Source: Marthasterias glacialis (Eukaryota > Echinodermata > Asteroidea > Forcipulatida > Asteriidae). Taken from it: 64,000 nucleotides of DNA. Of the stretch, positions 63,301 through 64,000 are shown piece after piece. The first letter of the stretch is position 1. Each line of letters begins with the position of its first letter. The stretch lies in the NCBI GenBank assembly GCA_911728455.2, contig OU452234.1, forward strand, positions 14,147,338 through 14,211,337. Direction: 5' to 3'. The translations under genes were made by a program, and so were the position numbers. The notes beneath the pieces were generated by a model that was not told the DNA's origin, did not search any database, and saw only the letters and a list, made by a program, of their open reading frames with translations.

Positions 63301-63752
63301 CAGAATATGAATAAGCTTTTTGGCAGTCTTTATGGGTGTCTGTTGTACCACGCTGAGTTTGCGTCGCTGCTCGCCACGTAGTTAACTTTCAGACGTTGTG
63401 ACTATTGTTTAGTTGTTGTCGAATTTAGTTGTCTGAGGACATGTTTTCAAAAACGTAATTTATCATACATTCGTGGAAATTGACCTCAGTATTACGTGTA
63501 TAATTTTAAATTTCCTTTGTGTTACTATTTGTTGGAGAAGAAACAAGCCTCTATTACAATGGATTGGTTCAAATAATAATTGGGATTGTGCAATATGGCT
63601 TCCACCCCCACCCCCCCCCCCCACCCAACACCCCCCACGATTAAAACCATGCTTCATAATTTGTATGTATTCTTTTTCCCACACGCTACGCGCTATGATT
63701 GACACAGAACGAGAATTGATGTATGCCAACCTGATACAGAGTTACCAAAAAC
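54303..63752 (+). CDS. FAM187-like secreted or membrane Ig-domain protein (gene model, partial at 3' end)
   Basis: Exons supported are 54303-54378, 55516-55597, 58895-59086, 60975-61078, 62028-62192 and 63708-63752; the gene runs off the window. All of these join in compatible phases (1, 2, 2, 1, 1, with 1 out of the last). Residues 1-20 are a signal peptide. Residues about 30-117 form a V-type Ig domain with Cys50, Trp62 and an Asp106-x-Gly-x-Tyr110-x-Cys112 signature. Residues 118-151 carry Trp131-Thr-Asp-Trp134-Thr-Pro-Cys137-Ser-Ser-Cys140 followed by Gly and a basic Lys-Lys-Arg-Val. The next exon has a Glu-Cys-Gln-Val-Ser-Cys pair. Ig followed by Trp-x-x-Trp/Cys-x-x-Cys and a later Cys-x-x-x-Cys resembles, from memory, FAM187A/B proteins of vertebrates; their function is poorly known. 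A thrombospondin-1-like fold is an alternative reading of the Trp/Cys part. Confidence 0.7.
54379..55515 (+). other. Intron 1 of gene 2
   Basis: About 1.1 kb, AT-rich. An exact 59-base tandem duplication (55380-55497) lies just upstream of the acceptor of exon 2. Nothing else was recognised. Confidence 0.75.
55380..55497. repeat. Exact 59-base tandem duplication
   Basis: Two copies starting CTTAGAATCTTGATCGACG at 55380 and 55439 are identical over about 59 bases. The second copy ends where the pyrimidine tract of the exon 2 acceptor begins. Identity of the copies implies a recent duplication, or a collapsed or expanded array in the assembly. Confidence 0.95.
55516..55597 (+). CDS. Gene 2, exon 2: start of Ig domain
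   Basis: The acceptor is TTGTTTCAATACAG and the donor TG|GTAAGT. Phase is 1 in and 2 out. It encodes Ser-Arg-Thr-Asp-Cys-Asp-Ala-Tyr-Tyr, then Gly-Gly-Pro-Ile-Thr-Met-Ile-Cys50-Asp-Pro. The 'Ile-Thr-Met-Ile-Cys' strand is a typical B-strand of an Ig fold carrying the first conserved Cys. Confidence 0.78.
56082..56215 (+). repeat. Dispersed repeat segment, copy 1
   Basis: 'AGGTATAAATGCTCACTTTT', 'caacgttcttt', 'cctacattac', 'caggcgggtggcta', 'gtcgtccgac' and 'aaataaacctctttt' recur in the same order at 62713-62845 with scattered changes. Copy 1 lies to the left of a fold-back complex, copy 2 to the right of one. Confidence 0.75.
56371..57236. mobile_element. Nested fold-back element complex
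   Basis: There are three inverted structures in a row. At 56375-56433 is a short hairpin with 'acacatatggactggca' arms. At 56543-56876 is a large inverted repeat with 'gtttaccagtcaatagttt', 'gaaactatttcccgctttgc' and 'gcagatttcatgca' in both arms. At 56965-57157 is a long hairpin with about 90-base arms meeting at 'ggccttcggcc'. The 'ggtgtgttataa' motif marks several boundaries. It encodes no protein. It looks like a composite of one fold-back family inserted into itself or rearranged. Confidence 0.85.
57239..57568. repeat. Inverted pair with G and C runs
   Basis: On the left is 'CCTAATCAGCGCCGTAACTA' and then a G run leading into 'cac'. On the right is 'gtg' and a C run followed by 'TTAGTTACGCC', then 'ggcctaatcatt' in direct orientation. 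The direct copies of 'ggcctaatca' outside the inverted arms could be a target-site duplication around an inserted element. Confidence 0.55.
58895..59086 (+). CDS. Gene 2, exon 3: core of Ig V-type domain
   Basis: The acceptor is CCTTTCATTTCAG and the donor AGAAA|GTAAGT. Phase is 2 in and 2 out. It encodes Pro-Met-Ala-Leu-Trp62 (core Trp), a charged middle, Phe-Val-Leu-Arg, Ala-Met-Thr-Ile-Val-Lys-Pro, and Ser-Ala-Asp106-Asn-Gly-Ile-Tyr110-Ala-Cys112. The last stretch is the tyrosine-corner signature of Ig domains. Cys50 from exon 2 and Cys112 would form the domain disulphide. Confidence 0.88.
59363..59420. repeat. Partial copy of the adjacent inverted-repeat element
   Basis: It shares 'agcccggttcaaactt', 'gaatgcgaagcgaatttt' and 'gtgacg' with the left arm of the element at 59455-59629. 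It is probably a truncated or solo-end copy. Confidence 0.6.
59455..59629. mobile_element. Inverted-repeat miniature element
   Basis: The left arm 'GCCCGGTTCATACTTCACGC' plus 'gaatgcgaacgcgaagcgaa' and 'tgacgtcac' is mirrored by 'gtgacgtca', 'ttcgcttcgcgttcgcattc' and 'ggtatgaaccgc'. Arms are about 50 bases and imperfect; the loop is about 75 bases. GC-rich CpG-bearing arms stand out from the AT-rich intron. Confidence 0.8.
60287..60715. repeat. CTG/TTG-rich array with a 77-base tandem repeat
   Basis: Irregular CTG and TTG triplets surround three nearly identical 77-base units at 60331, 60408 and 60485. Each unit starts TTGCTTCGGGAATTTAAAGC and includes 'ggaatgtaaaagcgg' and 'ctggcgtagttgccg'. 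As 77 is not a multiple of three, each unit is read in a different frame and overlapping spurious Leu-, Cys- and Ala-rich frames appear. Confidence 0.95.
60975..61078 (+). CDS. Gene 2, exon 4: Trp/Cys-rich segment
   Basis: The acceptor is CACGTATGCCAG and the donor AGTCG|GTAAAA. Phase is 2 in and 1 out. It encodes Lys-Tyr-Glu-Glu-Leu-Leu-Val-Pro, then Phe-Ile-Tyr-Gln-Trp131-Thr-Asp-Trp134-Thr-Pro-Cys137-Ser-Ser-Cys140, and Gly-Leu-Lys-Lys-Arg-Val. The Trp-x-x-Trp and Cys-x-x-Cys spacing recalls FAM187 proteins and, more loosely, thrombospondin type 1 repeats. A weaker donor nine bases further right (ACA|GTAATT) would add three residues and change the phase. Confidence 0.8.
61079..62027 (+). 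other. Intron 4 of gene 2 (may contain an unplaced small exon)
   Basis: A segment starting GGGAGACTTTCGAGG (about 61835) matches the start of the hairpin element at 46602 and reads like repeat sequence. Two phase-compatible pieces of coding-like frame precede exon 6 (from 61865 or from 61929), but both start in or beside this repeat and their acceptors lack a good pyrimidine tract. T-rich runs fill 61270-61430. Confidence 0.5.
62028..62192 (+). CDS. Gene 2, exon 6 in this model: Cys-x-x-x-Cys segment
   Basis: The acceptor is TTTCATTTCTATACACAG and the donor GAAC|GTAAGT. Phase is 1 in and 1 out. It encodes Ala-Phe-Ala-Phe-Glu-Ile-Val, Ile-Tyr-His-Asn-Gly-Val-Pro-Tyr-Gly, and Val-Tyr-Val-Met-Thr-Glu-Cys-Gln-Val-Ser-Cys-Arg-Glu. 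The final Cys pair fits the end of the FAM187-type Cys-rich module. The upstream edge is the least certain, because the frame stays open to the left and an earlier acceptor is possible. The donor is 18 bases from a fold-back element. Confidence 0.72.
62211..62695. mobile_element. Fold-back element with near-perfect 90-base hairpin
   Basis: 'acacatatggactggca' opens the left arm and 'tgccagtccatatgtgt' closes the right one. Arms of about 90 bases meet at 'ggccgaaggcc' near 62310. A right part (62410-62695) matches the left arm and outer flank of the complex at 56445-57236, including 'ccagtcaatagtttt', 'gaaactatttcccgcttt' and 'gccaatcaggataaagaacc'. It begins 18 bases after the splice donor of the preceding exon. 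Confidence 0.88.
62713..62845 (+). repeat. Dispersed repeat segment, copy 2
   Basis: Relative of 56082-56215 in the same orientation. It lies immediately right of a fold-back element, after a short TA repeat (62693-62706). Confidence 0.75.
63708..63752 (+). CDS. Gene 2, small exon near the right edge
   Basis: Forty-five bases lie between TTGACACAG and C|GTAAGT, phase 1 in and 1 out. With the split codon they read Gln-Arg-Glu-Leu-Met-Tyr-Ala-Asn-Leu-Ile-Gln-Ser-Tyr-Gln-Lys. The phase fits the preceding exon and the donor is canonical, but the exon is short and shows no domain signature. Confidence 0.5.
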
Positions 63753-63959
63753 GTAAGTACAATCGTTATATCGATGTGAATTCATTAAAAAAAATTAATA
63801 ACTGTATGTTCACTGTGATAATAAGCGGATAGTTTCGAAGGGTTGAATGCTAGCCACTGGGACCTCGATTCGGCTCGGCCAATCAACAGCGGCCAGCCCC
63901 AAACCTGGTCACATAAACGGAGCGAAGACCGGATCTCATGTTATTCCCTAAACATTAGG

Positions 63960-64000
63960 CGTGTCGTGGCCTGTTTCTGATCAGCAGAGTGTGGGTTCGA
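63960..64000 (+). mobile_element. SINE head cut by the window edge
   Basis: 'gtgtcgtggcc' and 'tctgatcagcagagtgtgggttcga' match the end of a tRNA-like SINE head with the B-box truncated by the window end. The word 'atgtgggttccaatccc' at 21594 is the corresponding place in another copy. Confidence 0.5.

Larger units (their letters stand above)
62193..63707 (+). other. Intron 6 of gene 2
   Basis: It starts with a fold-back element (62211-62695) and a dispersed repeat (62713-62845). The rest is AT-rich with a C-rich run near 63601-63622. No exon was recognised. Confidence 0.75.

Overview
The window is animal genomic DNA: AT-rich, gene-sparse, with long introns, canonical GT..AG splice sites and many short interspersed and hairpin repeats. 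The tRNA-derived SINE pieces (a B-box followed by a 'ccttgagcaagacactt' block, and an 'aagcgccttgagtac' 3' end), the inverted-repeat miniature elements and the two gene families suggest a marine invertebrate, most likely a deuterostome such as an echinoderm. The species cannot be fixed from the sequence. There are no operons, CRISPR arrays or other bacterial features.

Two protein-coding genes can be built exon by exon, both on the + strand. Gene 1 (coding exons between 27127 and 45934; first exon not found) encodes a single-pass membrane protein. It has one MAM domain split over four exons, a Thr/Pro-rich stalk, a transmembrane helix ending in five arginines, and a long last exon for an acidic, tyrosine-rich tail of about 269 residues that ends in a PDZ-ligand-like Ile-Thr-Glu-Ile. 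All six intron phases are compatible, and the seven exons give one open frame of 540 residues up to the stop. Gene 2 (54303 to beyond the right edge) starts with a signal-peptide exon. It continues with an immunoglobulin V-type fold and a Trp-x-x-Trp / Cys-x-x-Cys segment that resembles FAM187-type proteins. Exons 1-4, 6 and 7 join in compatible phases; one internal boundary is uncertain.

Layout: 1-27126 shows no recognisable gene and contains microsatellites, homopolymer runs, SINE pieces and a degenerate tandem repeat at the left end. It may include the 5' intron and first exon of gene 1. 27127-46168 is gene 1 with its introns and a likely polyadenylation signal. 46169-54302 is intergenic and rich in miniature inverted-repeat elements. 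54303-64000 is the 5' part of gene 2, whose introns carry a family of large fold-back elements, a trinucleotide-rich tandem array and further inverted repeats.

The most interesting observations are the signalling-type cytoplasmic tail of the single-MAM receptor; two copies of one inverted-repeat element in opposite orientation on either side of exons 3-5 of that gene, an arrangement that can favour exon skipping or circular RNA; and the fold-back family inserted within about 20 bases of a splice donor of the FAM187-like gene. No novel defence or mobile system with its own proteins was found.
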